A DNA stretch of 64,000 nt from assembly GCF_021654795.1 (NCBI RefSeq), contig NZ_AP025344.1:2170501-2234500 (forward strand). The letters are read 5' to 3'. Source of the stretch: Paenibacillus dendritiformis. GTDB lineage: Bacteria > Bacillota > Bacilli > Paenibacillales > Paenibacillaceae. This document shows, piece by piece, positions 19,404-30,200 of this stretch (positions are counted from its first letter, which is position 1; the number at the start of each line of letters is the position of its first letter). The translations under genes were made by a program, and so were the position numbers. The notes beneath the pieces are model-generated. The model saw only the letters and a program-made list of their open reading frames with translations, made no database searches and was not told where the DNA came from.

Positions 19404-22400
19404 ATGAGTGCTGCGAACGGAAATTACGAAGGAACCGGCCTGGAAATCGCCGTGATCGGCATGGCAGGACGATTCCCGGGAGCCAAGAACCTGGCCGAAT
19501 TTTGGGCCAACTTGCGCGACGGCGTGGAATCGGTCACTTTCTTCACGGATGAAGAGTTAAGGGAGGCGGGGATCGGCCGCGAGCTCCTCGGACACCCCCA
19601 GTACGTAAAGGCGAAGGCGATGCTGGAGGATGTGGAATCCTTCGATGCGCCGTTTTTTAACTATACGCCGCGGGAGGCGGAACTGGTCGATCCCCAGTTC
19701 CGGCTCTTCCATGAATGCTCGTGGGAAGCGCTGGAGGACGCGGGGTACACGCCCGACACCGAGGGGAAGTTAATCGGCGTCTATGCGGGGGCTTCGCCCA
19801 ACACCTATTGGGTGGCCAGCCAGATTATGAGAGCCGCCCATTCGAGCGATCATTTTCAAATCCTGCAATTGAACAATCCGTCGTTCACGACGCGGATTTC
19901 CTATAAGTTGAATTTGAAAGGCCCCAGCGTGAGCGTGCAGACGGCCTGCTCCACCTCGCTCGTGTCCATTCACCTCGCCTGTCAGGGCTTGCTGGGGGGC
20001 GAGTGCGATCTTGCGCTGGCCGGGGGCGTCTCGATCAATTTGCCGCGCATTACCGGATACCTGTATCAGGAAGGCATGATCCAGTCGCCGGACGGCCATT
20101 GCCGGCCCTTTGACGAAGGAGCCAACGGCACCTTGTTCGGCGACGGCATCGGGATCGTGGTGCTGAAGCGGCTGGCTGACGCCCTCGCGGACGGCGACAC
20201 GATCCATGCCATAATCAAAGGTTCGGCGATCAATAATGACGGCAGCCGGAAGGTCGGCTACACGGCGCCGAGCACGAACGGCCAAGTCGAGGTCATCCGG
20301 GCCGCCCATCACATGGCCGAGGTGGATCCGGAAAGCATCGGCTATATCGAGGCGCACGGCACGGGAACGGCGCTCGGCGATCCGATCGAGGTGGAGGCGC
20401 TGCAGCTTGCCTTCAACACGGAGAGAACCGGTTTTTGCAGAATCGGATCGCTCAAATCCAATATCGGCCATCTCGATGCCGCCGCCGGAGTCGCCGGGTT
20501 CATCAAAGCCGTGCTGGCGCTCAAGCATCGGCAGATCCCGCCGAGCCTTCACGTTCAGAACCCGAACCCGAAAATCGATTTTGCCCGTTCCCCCTTCACC
20601 GTCAACACGGAGCTGTCCCGGTGGGACAGAGCCGGCGGTCCGCTGCGGGCTGGAGTGAGCTCCTTCGGCATCGGGGGCACGAACGCGCATGTCGTCTTGG
20701 AGGAAGCGCCGCCTGTGCAGGCCGGCTCTTCGGGACGGGACAGGAAGCTGCTCGTGCTCTCTGCCGAGACGGAGGACGGCTTGGAGCGCGCGACCCGCAA
20801 CCTGGGCGAGTTCCTGCGCAGCCGTCCCGAGACCGCGTTGGCGGATGCGGCGTACACGCTGCAGACGGGACGCAAGCGGTTCCGGTTCCGCCGCGCGCTG
20901 GTGTGCTCCGATGTTCGGGAAGCGATCGCATGCCTGGAAGATCCGGGAAACGGCAAGGTACATACGGGCGAATCGGAGTTCGATCGGGCCCGCGTCATCT
21001 TCCTCTTCCCCGGGCAAGGCTCGCAGTATGTGAACATGGGGCTGGATTTGTACCGGAAGGAGCCGCTGTTCCGCGCGGAAATGGACCGCTGCTGCGAGAT
21101 TATCGCCGCGGCGGGCGGCCCCGATCCGAGAGAACTGCTGTACCCGGAGGAAGGCCGTGCGGCGAGCCCGTCCGCGGCGGAGCGCCTCAACCGGACGGAA
21201 GCGGCGCAGCCGGCCTTGTTCGCTTTCGAATATGCATTGGCCAAGCTGCTGATGTCGTGGGGAATCCAGCCGCACGCGATGATTGGCCACAGCATCGGCG
21301 AATATACGGCGGCGTGCCTGTCCGGGGTGCTCTCGATACAAGACGCGCTGGAGCTGGTCACGCTGCGCGGGAAGCTGATGCAGAGCCTGCCGGCCGGAGA
21401 GATGCTGAGCGTCTCGCTGTCCGAGGAGAGCGTAAGCCCGCTGCTCCCGCCGGAACTGTCGCTGGCGGCCGTCAACGGGCCGGAGCAGTGCGCCGTGTCG
21501 GGTCCGCCCGCGGCGATCGCTTCGTTCGCGGCGGCGCTGGCCGAGCGGGGAGTGGCGCACCGGAAGCTTCATACCTCGCATGCGTTCCATTCGGCGATGT
21601 TGGAGCCGATATTGGCGCCGTACGCCGACAAGGTGAAGCGGATCGCGCTGTCGGCGCCAACCATCCCGTACGTGTCCAATGTGACGGGGACCTGGATGAC
21701 GGCGGAAGATGCCTGCGATCCGGCTTACTGGACGCGCCACGCGCGGGGGACGGTGCGGTTCGCCGACGGCGCGGCCAGGCTGCTCCAGGAGAAGCAGGCC
21801 GTATTTATCGAAATCGGGCCCGGCAACGCGCTCAGCAGCTTTATCCGCAAGATGCAGGCTCAGGCCGAAGCGGACGGCGGGCACGAGGCGTATCATCTCG
21901 TCCGGCATCCGCAGGAGCAAGCCGCGGATGATGCCTATCTGCTGGAGAAGATAGGAAAATTGTGGATTGCAGGCGTGCGAATCGATTGGACGGGGTACTA
22001 TGGGCCGGAGCGCCGCCGCCGGATTGCATTGCCGACCTATCCGTTCGAGCGCCGGCGCTATTCCGTGGACGGCCTGCGCCTGGATGAGGGCGGTCTGCGG
22101 CGGGCGGACGCCGTGCGGGAAGGAGCGCTGCCGGAAGCGGGGAGCGGGCGCGAAGCCGCCGCGCCGGGCGGCGCAGCGGCCCGCCCGGCGTCGGCAGCGT
22201 CCATCGAGCATATGATTGCGGATACGGTACAGCGCCATTTCGGCTTTGCGGACCTCGGCATGAACGATAACTTCTTTGATATCGGAGCGAGCTCGCTTGA
22301 TATTTCCCAGTTGGCCGACAAGCTGGCAGGGGCATTCGGAAGGGACATTCCCGTGGTCGCGCTGTATTCGTACCCGACCGTCCGCACGCTGGCGGCGTTC

Positions 22401-25400
22401 CTGCGGGAAGACGGGCTGCAAGCGCCGGCGGAGGAGGCGCAGAAGGAAGAGCGCCTGCGCGCCATGGAAGAGGGACGGGCGCGGACGGAGCGGATGAGAT
22501 CCGCGTCGCTTCGGGCGCGAATGCAGCCGGAGCATGGGGAACGGCGGGACAGCGAAGCCTCCGTCTCCGGGGAGAACGGGCTCGAGATTGCCGTCATCGG
22601 CATGGCCGCCCGCTTCCCGGGCGCGGATAATCTCGACCAATTCTGGCGCAATCTGCGCGACGGGGTCGAGTCGATTACGTTCTTCACCGACGAGGAGCTG
22701 CTTCAGGAGGGTCTCGATCCGGCGCTTGTCTCCCATCCGTCTTACGTGAAAGCCAAGGGCGTCCTGAATGGGATCGACCAGTTCGATGCCGCCTTTTTCG
22801 GTTATTCGCCGCGGGAAGCCCAGCTGATGGACCCGCAGCTGCGGCTGTTCCACGAATGCGCGTGGGAAGCGCTGGAATCGGCCGGGTACAATCCGGACGC
22901 CTATCCGGGACTTATCGGCGTCTATGCGGGCGCGACCCCGAATCTGGATTGGGTCTCCCGCTTCGCCGGAGGCTTGAACGGAACGGAGCGGTTCAGCGCC
23001 ATGCTGCTCAACGATCGGGAATTTTTCAGCACGCAGCTATCCTATAAGCTGAATCTCCGCGGACCGAGCATCTCCATGCAGACGGCCTGCTCGACTTCGC
23101 TGGTCAACATCGCCCTGGCCGCCCAGGGGTTATTGGCAGGGGCATGCGATATCGCCTTGGCGGGCGGGGCCACCGTCAGTGTGCCCCAGAAGCAAGGCTA
23201 CCTGTACGAAGACGGCATGATTCTGTCGCCGGACGGGCACTGCCGCGCCTTTGACGAGCAGGCGGCGGGAACCGTCTTCGGAGACGGCGTCGGCATCGTC
23301 ATCCTGAAGCGGCTGCGGGACGCCATCGCGGACGGTGACATCATTCACGCCGTCATCAAAGGCTTCGGCCTGAACAATGACGGCATGCGCAAGGTCGGCT
23401 TCACCGCCCCGAGCACGAAGGGGCAGGCCGAGGTAATCCGTGCGGCCCATCTGATGGCTGGCGTGGAACCGGAGAGCATCACTTATGTCGAGGCGCACGG
23501 AACGGGGACGAATATGGGGGACCCGATCGAGATCGAGGCGTTGAAGGAGGCGTTTCATACCGAAGAGACGGGCTTTTGCCGCATCGGGTCGGTCAAGACC
23601 AACGTCGGGCATCTCAACAGCGCGGCCGGCGCGGCCGGCTTCATCAAGACGGTGCTGGCGATGAAGGCGAGGCAGATTCCGCCGAGCCTGCATTTTGAAC
23701 GGGAAAATCCGAAGATCGATTTCGCCAACAGCCCGTTTGTCGTCAACACCGACCTGACGCCTTGGGAGAGCGGCCGCTATCCGCTGCGCTCCGGGATCAG
23801 CTCGTTCGGCATCGGGGGCACCAACGCGCATGTCGTCCTGGAGGAGGCCCCGGTCCTGGAGCCATCGGGCGAAGGCCGAGCCGATAAATTGCTGCTCTTG
23901 TCGGCGAGAACGGCAACGGCTCTGACCGAGGCGAAAGCGCGCTTGGCCAGGTTCCTGACGGAACGGCCGGACATCAATCTGTCGGATGCGGCGTACACGC
24001 TGCAAGCAGGCCGCAAGGCCTTCGAATGGAGAGCCGCGTTCGTCTGCAGGACGGCGGAGGAAGCGGCCGCCATTCTGGCATCGCCCGAGCCTGACCGGAT
24101 CGCGGTGGCCGAGACGGGGACGCAAGCCCGTTCCGTCGTCCTCCTGTTCCCGGGGCAAGGCTCCCAGTACGTCAACATGGGCCGCGGACTGTACCGCGAT
24201 GAGCCCGACTTCCGGGAGGAGGTGGACCGGTGTCTCGCACTCATTCAACCGCATATGGCGCTTGATTTGAAGGCCGTGCTGTATCCGGACGAGTCCGGCC
24301 GCGGAGCGCATGAGGACGAGCTTATGCTGCGGACGGATATCGCGCAGCCCCTGCTGTTCATCGTCGAATATGCGCTGGCCAAGCTGCTCATGCGGTGGGG
24401 CGTTCGTCCGGAGGCGATGATGGGACACAGCATCGGCGAGTATGTCGCCGCATGCCTGGCGGGGGTATTTACGCTGGACGAAGCGCTGCAGCTCGTCGCG
24501 CTTCGCGGACGGCTCATGCAGGGCGTGCCTGCCGGAGCGATGCTCAGCGTAGCGCTGCCCGAGCCTGAACTGCGCGGCATGTTGCCGGATCGGCTTGCGC
24601 TGGCTGCCGTCAACAGCACGTCCTTATGCGTCGTCGCAGGGGAATCGGCCGACATTGACGAATTTGCCCGGCGGCTTGAAGCCGCGGGCTGCGCGTGCCG
24701 TCGTCTGCATACATCCCATGCGTTCCATTCGCACATGATGGATCCGATCTTGCCGGAATTTGCGGAGCGGGTGCGCTCGATCCGGCTGAAGGAGCCAGCG
24801 ATTCCTTTTATATCCAATGTGTCCGGCACGTGGATAACGGCGGAAGAAGCCACGGATCCCGAATATTGGGTCCGGCATTTGCGGTCGGCCGTGCGCTTCG
24901 CGGACGGGCTGGACGAACTGTTGAGCAACCCGCGGGCCGTGTTCATCGAGGCGGGCCCGGGCAATGCGCTCAGCACGTTCGTGCGCAAGCATCTCGCGGC
25001 TTCGCGGGACCGGGTCGCCGTCAATCTGATGAGGCACCCTCAGGAAGCCGACTCGGATTCCGCTTACTTGCTTCACAAAATCGGACGCCTCTGGCTGGCC
25101 GGCATCGATATCGATTGGGCGGGCTTCTATGCGCATGAGCGCCGGAGACGCGTGGAACTGCCAACCTATCCGATGGAGCGGCAGCGCTATTGGCTGGATG
25201 AGGCGCAGCAGCCGCTGTCGCCGGGGCGGCCGTCCGGGCCGCGGAGCGGGGGCAAAAACCCGAACATGGCCGACTGGTTCTACTACCCTTCGTGGGAACG
25301 GACGGTACTGCAAGAGGTCCCGGACAAGCCGGACGGGGACGGGCGGCATGACTGGCTTATCTTCGCGGACGGCTGCGGCCTCGCGGACGAACTGGCCGCC

Positions 25401-27233
25401 CTCGTGCGGAAGGAAGGACATCGGGCCGTCATCGTGGAGGCCGATGCCGCGTTCGCCAAGCGCGATGCCGATGCGTTCGCTCTGGCCCCTGCCGCGGCGG
25501 AGCAGTACTCGCTGCTGTTGGAGGAGCTGCGCGCCCGGGAGTTCACGCCGGACCGGGTCGTCCATTTATGGAATGTCTCTCCCGCCGTCGAGGAATTGCC
25601 GGATGGGGATTGTTCCGGCGCGGAGCCGGGGGCGCAGGCGGAGTCCGAACGGCGCCAGCAGGAACTCGGGTATTACAGCTTGATCTTCCTCGCGCAAGCG
25701 CTTCGCAGACAGAAGGAGACCGCGGACGTCCGCATTGCGGTCGTGTCGACCGATATGCAGGAGGTAACGGGGCTGGAACGGCTGTCTCCGGGCAAAATGA
25801 CGCTGCTGGGGCCGGGCCTCGTCCTTCAGCAGGAATACAGCGGAATGACCTGCGTGAGCATCGATATCGATGCGCCGGAAGGGACCGGTCATCATCGGCA
25901 GACCGCCGAACGCATCGCAGCGGAGCTATCGGTCCCGGCATCGGATCGCCTGATCGCTTATCGCGGCCCATACCGCTGGGCGCAGCAGTACAAGCCGCTT
26001 GCCCTGCGCCAGGCGGATCCTCCGGCGGCGCCATTCCGGGAACGCGGGGTCTACCTGATCACCGGCGGGCTCGGTGGAATCGGCATGCTGACGGCGGAGT
26101 ATTTGGCCCGGCATTACCGGGCGCGGCTCATTCTTACCGGGCGCTCTTCCTTCCCCGCGCGGGAGGAATACGGCCATTGGCTGGCCGAACACGGCGAAGC
26201 GCATCCGATTTCCCGCAAAATCAAGCGGGTGCAGCAGTTGGAAGCGTTGGGGGCCGAGGTGACTTACATCCAGGCCGATCTGTCCGACGAAGCGCAGATG
26301 AGCCGCGTATTCGAATCTATTGACGCCGCGTACGGCGGCGTGAACGGGGTCGTGCAGGCAGCCGGGCTTCCCGGCGCGGAATCGTTCCACGCGATCGAGA
26401 ATATCGGCGGGGGCCAGACCGACGAACAGTTCCGCGCCAAAGTCCAAGGGCTGCAGACACTGTCCAAGCTGCTCGCCGGGAGAGAGGCGGATGTGTGCAT
26501 TCTGTTCTCCTCGATCGCAAGCGTGCTGGGCGGACTGGGCTTCAGCGCCTATTCGGCCGCGAACCTGTACATGGACGCCTTCGCCCGCAGAGAGAACCGG
26601 GCAGGGGGGACGAGGTGGCTGTGCGTCAATTGGGACGCATGGGAGTTCTGGGAGGAGCACCGCTCGACCATTGGGGAATCGCTCGTCGAGCTGGCGATAT
26701 TGCCTGCCGAAGCGCCGGATTTGTTCCGGTACGTCTACAACCGTTGCGGCAGCAACCAGATCATCGTGTCCACCGGAGATCTGGAGATGCGCATCGATCA
26801 ATGGATTCGGCACGCAGGCAAGAAGAAGGAAGAACCGGCGGGAAGCGGGGCCACATTCGGCAGGCCGAATCTGACCAACCCGTATGTCGCCCCGCGCAAC
26901 CGGATAGAGAAGACGATCGCCGACGTGTGGAAGCAATTTTTCCGTATGGATGAAGTGGGCATTCATGATAATTTCTTTGACCTCGGGGCGAGCTCTCTCG
27001 ACATGATCCAATTGACCGGCAAATTAAACGAAGCGTTGGGCGAAAGCATCGCCGTCGTCGATTTGTTCACCTATCCCAGCATACATGCGCTCGCGCAGCG
27101 CCTGACCCGGAACGGACAGGACGAGGCGGAGGAAGCGGAGATGGAGCAGCAGTTGATCGGTTCGGTGGCCAAAGGAAAGAAACGGCAGCAGCAGCAAAAA
27201 GAAAAAAGACGCAAAGGAGAGGTCTTGCAATGA
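19404..27233 (+). CDS. Type I PKS, two modules: KS-AT-ACP-KS-AT-KR-ACP
   Basis: This 2609-residue protein starts 13 bases after the previous stop. First module: KS Cys182 (TACSTSL), AT Ser630 (GHSIGEY) with HAFH at 726, then directly an ACP with Ser964 (IGASSLD). Only about 60 residues of linker separate AT and ACP, so there is no KR. Second module: KS from about 1060 with Cys1229, AT Ser1676 with HAFH at 1772, KR with GGLGGIG near 2220 and Tyr2383, ACP Ser2531. Both ATs look malonyl-specific. The first module leaves a ketone and the second makes a hydroxyl, which can be lost on aromatisation. The end is Lys/Gln-rich, perhaps a docking tail, and overlaps the next start (ATGA). Confidence 0.94.
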   Translation: MSAANGNYEGTGLEIAVIGMAGRFPGAKNLAEFWANLRDGVESVTFFTDEELREAGIGRELLGHPQYVKAKAMLEDVESFDAPFFNYTPREAELVDPQFRLFHECSWEALEDAGYTPDTEGKLIGVYAGASPNTYWVASQIMRAAHSSDHFQILQLNNPSFTTRISYKLNLKGPSVSVQTACSTSLVSIHLACQGLLGGECDLALAGGVSINLPRITGYLYQEGMIQSPDGHCRPFDEGANGTLFGDGIGIVVLKRLADALADGDTIHAIIKGSAINNDGSRKVGYTAPSTNGQVEVIRAAHHMAEVDPESIGYIEAHGTGTALGDPIEVEALQLAFNTERTGFCRIGSLKSNIGHLDAAAGVAGFIKAVLALKHRQIPPSLHVQNPNPKIDFARSPFTVNTELSRWDRAGGPLRAGVSSFGIGGTNAHVVLEEAPPVQAGSSGRDRKLLVLSAETEDGLERATRNLGEFLRSRPETALADAAYTLQTGRKRFRFRRALVCSDVREAIACLEDPGNGKVHTGESEFDRARVIFLFPGQGSQYVNMGLDLYRKEPLFRAEMDRCCEIIAAAGGPDPRELLYPEEGRAASPSAAERLNRTEAAQPALFAFEYALAKLLMSWGIQPHAMIGHSIGEYTAACLSGVLSIQDALELVTLRGKLMQSLPAGEMLSVSLSEESVSPLLPPELSLAAVNGPEQCAVSGPPAAIASFAAALAERGVAHRKLHTSHAFHSAMLEPILAPYADKVKRIALSAPTIPYVSNVTGTWMTAEDACDPAYWTRHARGTVRFADGAARLLQEKQAVFIEIGPGNALSSFIRKMQAQAEADGGHEAYHLVRHPQEQAADDAYLLEKIGKLWIAGVRIDWTGYYGPERRRRIALPTYPFERRRYSVDGLRLDEGGLRRADAVREGALPEAGSGREAAAPGGAAARPASAASIEHMIADTVQRHFGFADLGMNDNFFDIGASSLDISQLADKLAGAFGRDIPVVALYSYPTVRTLAAFLREDGLQAPAEEAQKEERLRAMEEGRARTERMRSASLRARMQPEHGERRDSEASVSGENGLEIAVIGMAARFPGADNLDQFWRNLRDGVESITFFTDEELLQEGLDPALVSHPSYVKAKGVLNGIDQFDAAFFGYSPREAQLMDPQLRLFHECAWEALESAGYNPDAYPGLIGVYAGATPNLDWVSRFAGGLNGTERFSAMLLNDREFFSTQLSYKLNLRGPSISMQTACSTSLVNIALAAQGLLAGACDIALAGGATVSVPQKQGYLYEDGMILSPDGHCRAFDEQAAGTVFGDGVGIVILKRLRDAIADGDIIHAVIKGFGLNNDGMRKVGFTAPSTKGQAEVIRAAHLMAGVEPESITYVEAHGTGTNMGDPIEIEALKEAFHTEETGFCRIGSVKTNVGHLNSAAGAAGFIKTVLAMKARQIPPSLHFERENPKIDFANSPFVVNTDLTPWESGRYPLRSGISSFGIGGTNAHVVLEEAPVLEPSGEGRADKLLLLSARTATALTEAKARLARFLTERPDINLSDAAYTLQAGRKAFEWRAAFVCRTAEEAAAILASPEPDRIAVAETGTQARSVVLLFPGQGSQYVNMGRGLYRDEPDFREEVDRCLALIQPHMALDLKAVLYPDESGRGAHEDELMLRTDIAQPLLFIVEYALAKLLMRWGVRPEAMMGHSIGEYVAACLAGVFTLDEALQLVALRGRLMQGVPAGAMLSVALPEPELRGMLPDRLALAAVNSTSLCVVAGESADIDEFARRLEAAGCACRRLHTSHAFHSHMMDPILPEFAERVRSIRLKEPAIPFISNVSGTWITAEEATDPEYWVRHLRSAVRFADGLDELLSNPRAVFIEAGPGNALSTFVRKHLAASRDRVAVNLMRHPQEADSDSAYLLHKIGRLWLAGIDIDWAGFYAHERRRRVELPTYPMERQRYWLDEAQQPLSPGRPSGPRSGGKNPNMADWFYYPSWERTVLQEVPDKPDGDGRHDWLIFADGCGLADELAALVRKEGHRAVIVEADAAFAKRDADAFALAPAAAEQYSLLLEELRAREFTPDRVVHLWNVSPAVEELPDGDCSGAEPGAQAESERRQQELGYYSLIFLAQALRRQKETADVRIAVVSTDMQEVTGLERLSPGKMTLLGPGLVLQQEYSGMTCVSIDIDAPEGTGHHRQTAERIAAELSVPASDRLIAYRGPYRWAQQYKPLALRQADPPAAPFRERGVYLITGGLGGIGMLTAEYLARHYRARLILTGRSSFPAREEYGHWLAEHGEAHPISRKIKRVQQLEALGAEVTYIQADLSDEAQMSRVFESIDAAYGGVNGVVQAAGLPGAESFHAIENIGGGQTDEQFRAKVQGLQTLSKLLAGREADVCILFSSIASVLGGLGFSAYSAANLYMDAFARRENRAGGTRWLCVNWDAWEFWEEHRSTIGESLVELAILPAEAPDLFRYVYNRCGSNQIIVSTGDLEMRIDQWIRHAGKKKEEPAGSGATFGRPNLTNPYVAPRNRIEKTIADVWKQFFRMDEVGIHDNFFDLGASSLDMIQLTGKLNEALGESIAVVDLFTYPSIHALAQRLTRNGQDEAEEAEMEQQLIGSVAKGKKRQQQQKEKRRKGEVLQ

Positions 27234-30200
27234 GCGTATCGAGCGGAAGTGAGTACACCGGATCCGAAATCGCCGTCATCGGCATGTCGGGAAGGTTCCC
27301 GGGCGCCAAAAATTTGCGGGAATATTGGGACAACCTCTGCAGCGCCAAGGAGAGCATTTCCTTTTTCAGCGAAGAGGAACTGCTGGAGGCCGGGATCGAT
27401 CCGGACACGGTGCGCCATCCGAATTTTGTGAAGGCCAAAGGGATGCTGGATGACATCGAATACTTCGATCCCGAATTTTTCGATTATACCCCGCGCGAAG
27501 CGGAGGTCATGGATCCGCAATTCCGTCTTCTGCATGAATGCTCTTGGGAAGCGCTCGAACAAGCGGGCTACGATCCGAAGACGTATCGAGGAGCCATCGG
27601 GCTCTATACCGGGGCAGCCTTCAATTCCCACTGGTTCATGCGGGCGTTCAAAGGGCTGGGTACGGCGGAGGAATCCGCGACGCTGGAGACGGCGATGCTC
27701 AATCTTCGCGATTATATGGCGACCCTCGTCTCGTACAAGCTGAATTTGAAGGGGCCGAGCTTCACGGTGCAGACGGCCTGCTCCACATCGCTCGTGGCCG
27801 TGCATCTCGCCTGCCAGGGCTTGCTCAGCGGCGAATGCAGCATGGCGCTGGCCGGCGGGGTGTCGATTCAACTGCCGAAGAAAAACGGCTATTTCTATCA
27901 AGAAGGCATGATCAATTCGCCTGACGGGCACTGCCGCGCTTTTGACGAACAGGCGGCCGGCACCGTCTTTGGGGATGGGGCGGGCATCGTCCTCTTGAAG
28001 CCGCTGGAGGATGCGCTCGCGGACGGCGACCACATCTTCGCCGTCATTAAAGGCTCGGCCATCAATAATGACGGGAACCGGAAAGTGGGATATACCGCGC
28101 CCAGCACGCAGGGTCAGGTGTCCGTCATTCGAGCCGCTCATCATGTGGCGGAAGTGGAACCGGAAAGCATCAGCTACATCGAGGCGCACGGCACGGGGAC
28201 GACGCTGGGCGATCCGATTGAGATCGAAGCGTTGAAAACCGCCTTTCAGACGGAAAAGAAAGGCTATTGCGGCATCGGCTCAGCCAAATCCAACATCGGA
28301 CATCTGAACAACGCCGCGGGGGTGGCCGGCTTCATCAAGACGGTGCTCGCGCTGGCGAACAAACAATTGCCGCCGACGCTTCACTATGAACGGCCGAACC
28401 CGAAAATCGACTTCGAGAACAGTCCGTTCTATGTCAACGATCGCTTGAGGGAGTGGACGAGCGTCGGCGGCCCGCTGCGCGCGGGAGTCAGCTCGTTCGG
28501 CATCGGCGGAACGAACGCGCATGTCGTCCTGGAGGAGGCGCCGCCCCCGGCGGCCTCCTCCCCGGGCAGGGCGGCGCAGCTTATCGCCTTGTCCGCCAAG
28601 ACGGAAGCCTCGCTTGAACGGCTGACCAAGCGAATGGCCCGGCATTTGGAAGAGCATCCGGACATATGCTTGGCCGATATGGCGTATACGCTGCACGTGG
28701 GGCGGGCGGCGTTCCCGCATCGCCGCACGCTCGTCTGCTCCAGCGCGGAAGAAGCTGCCGCCCGGCTGGGCCAGCCGGACGGTGCCGATGTCCAGAGCGG
28801 GATCGCCGCGGCGGACGACAAGCCTGTCGTCTTCATGTTCTCCGGCCAAGGCTCGCAATACGCCGGCATGGGCCGGGAACTGTACGAACGGGAGCCGGTG
28901 TTCCGCGCCGAGGCGGATCGGTGCTTCGAGCTGATGCCGGATGCAATCGGCAAGCAGGTGAAGCAGGTTCTATACCCGTCTGGCGAAGAGGCTGATGCGG
29001 AGGCTTCCGGTCTAATCAACCGGACAGACATTGCGCAGCCCGTCATCTTTACGGTCGAGTACGCGCTGGCCAAGCTGATGATGGACTGGGGAGTGCGTCC
29101 GCAGGCGATGATCGGGCACAGCATCGGCGAATATGCCGCCGCCTGCCTCGCCGGAGTCTTCCCGCTCGAGGACGCCATCCGGCTCGTCACGCTTCGCGGA
29201 CAATTGATGCAGAGTCTGCCTGGCGGCGTCATGCTGAGCGTGCCTCTGAGCGAGCAAGAGGTGATGCCGCTGCTGTCCGGCGGATTGTCGCTGGCCGCGG
29301 TGAACGCGCCTTCCATGTGCGTCGTGTCGGGAACGCAGGAAGCGGTCGAGGCGCTGGCCGCCAATCTGGAGAAGGAAGGGCATGCCTGCCGGCGGCTGCA
29401 TACGTCCCATGCGTTCCATTCCGCCATGATGGATCCCATCCTGGAGCGCTATGAGCAGGAGGTGGGCAGGCTGGCGCTGCAGCCGCCGCGCATCCCGTTC
29501 ATTTCGAACGTGACGGGGACATGGATTCGGGATGAGGAAGCGGTAAGCCCGGCATACTGGGCGCGCCATCTGCGCGGCACGGTGCGGTTCGCCGCCGGAC
29601 TCGCGACATTGTTCGCGGAGATCGATGCCGCGTATGCGGAGGTTGGCGGAGGCAACGCGCTGACCGCCTTTGCGAGGCGGCAGACGGAGGCTGCGGGGGA
29701 GCGCGTCCTGGTGAACCTGCTGCGCCATCCGCAGCAGACCGCGTCGGATGTGGCGCATCTCCTTCATCAGGTCGGACGGCTGTGGAACGCGGGCGTAACA
29801 TTCGATTGGGCCCGCTTCTATGGAGAGGAGCAGAGAAACCGCATTCCGCTCCCCACCTATCCGTTCGACCGCCGGCGCTTCTGGATCGAGGAGGAAGGAA
29901 TCCGCATCGTCCACGCCGGCTCCGCTGCCGAGAGCGCGGGGCCGTCCGGCGAAGCGGCTCCGGCGTTCCGGCGGGAAACTGCGCGCGGAACCGCCGAGCC
30001 CCGGAATGCGCTGGAAGAGACGTTGGCCGGCATCTGGCGGAATCTGTTCGGTATCGAGGAAATCGGGATTTACGATGATTTCTTCGAATTGGGCGGCCAC
30101 TCCTTGAAGGCGACCAGTCTCATCGCCAAGATCCATAAGGAGCTCGACGCGGAGCTGGCCTTATCGGATATTTTCAACATGCCGACGATCAGCGCGCTTG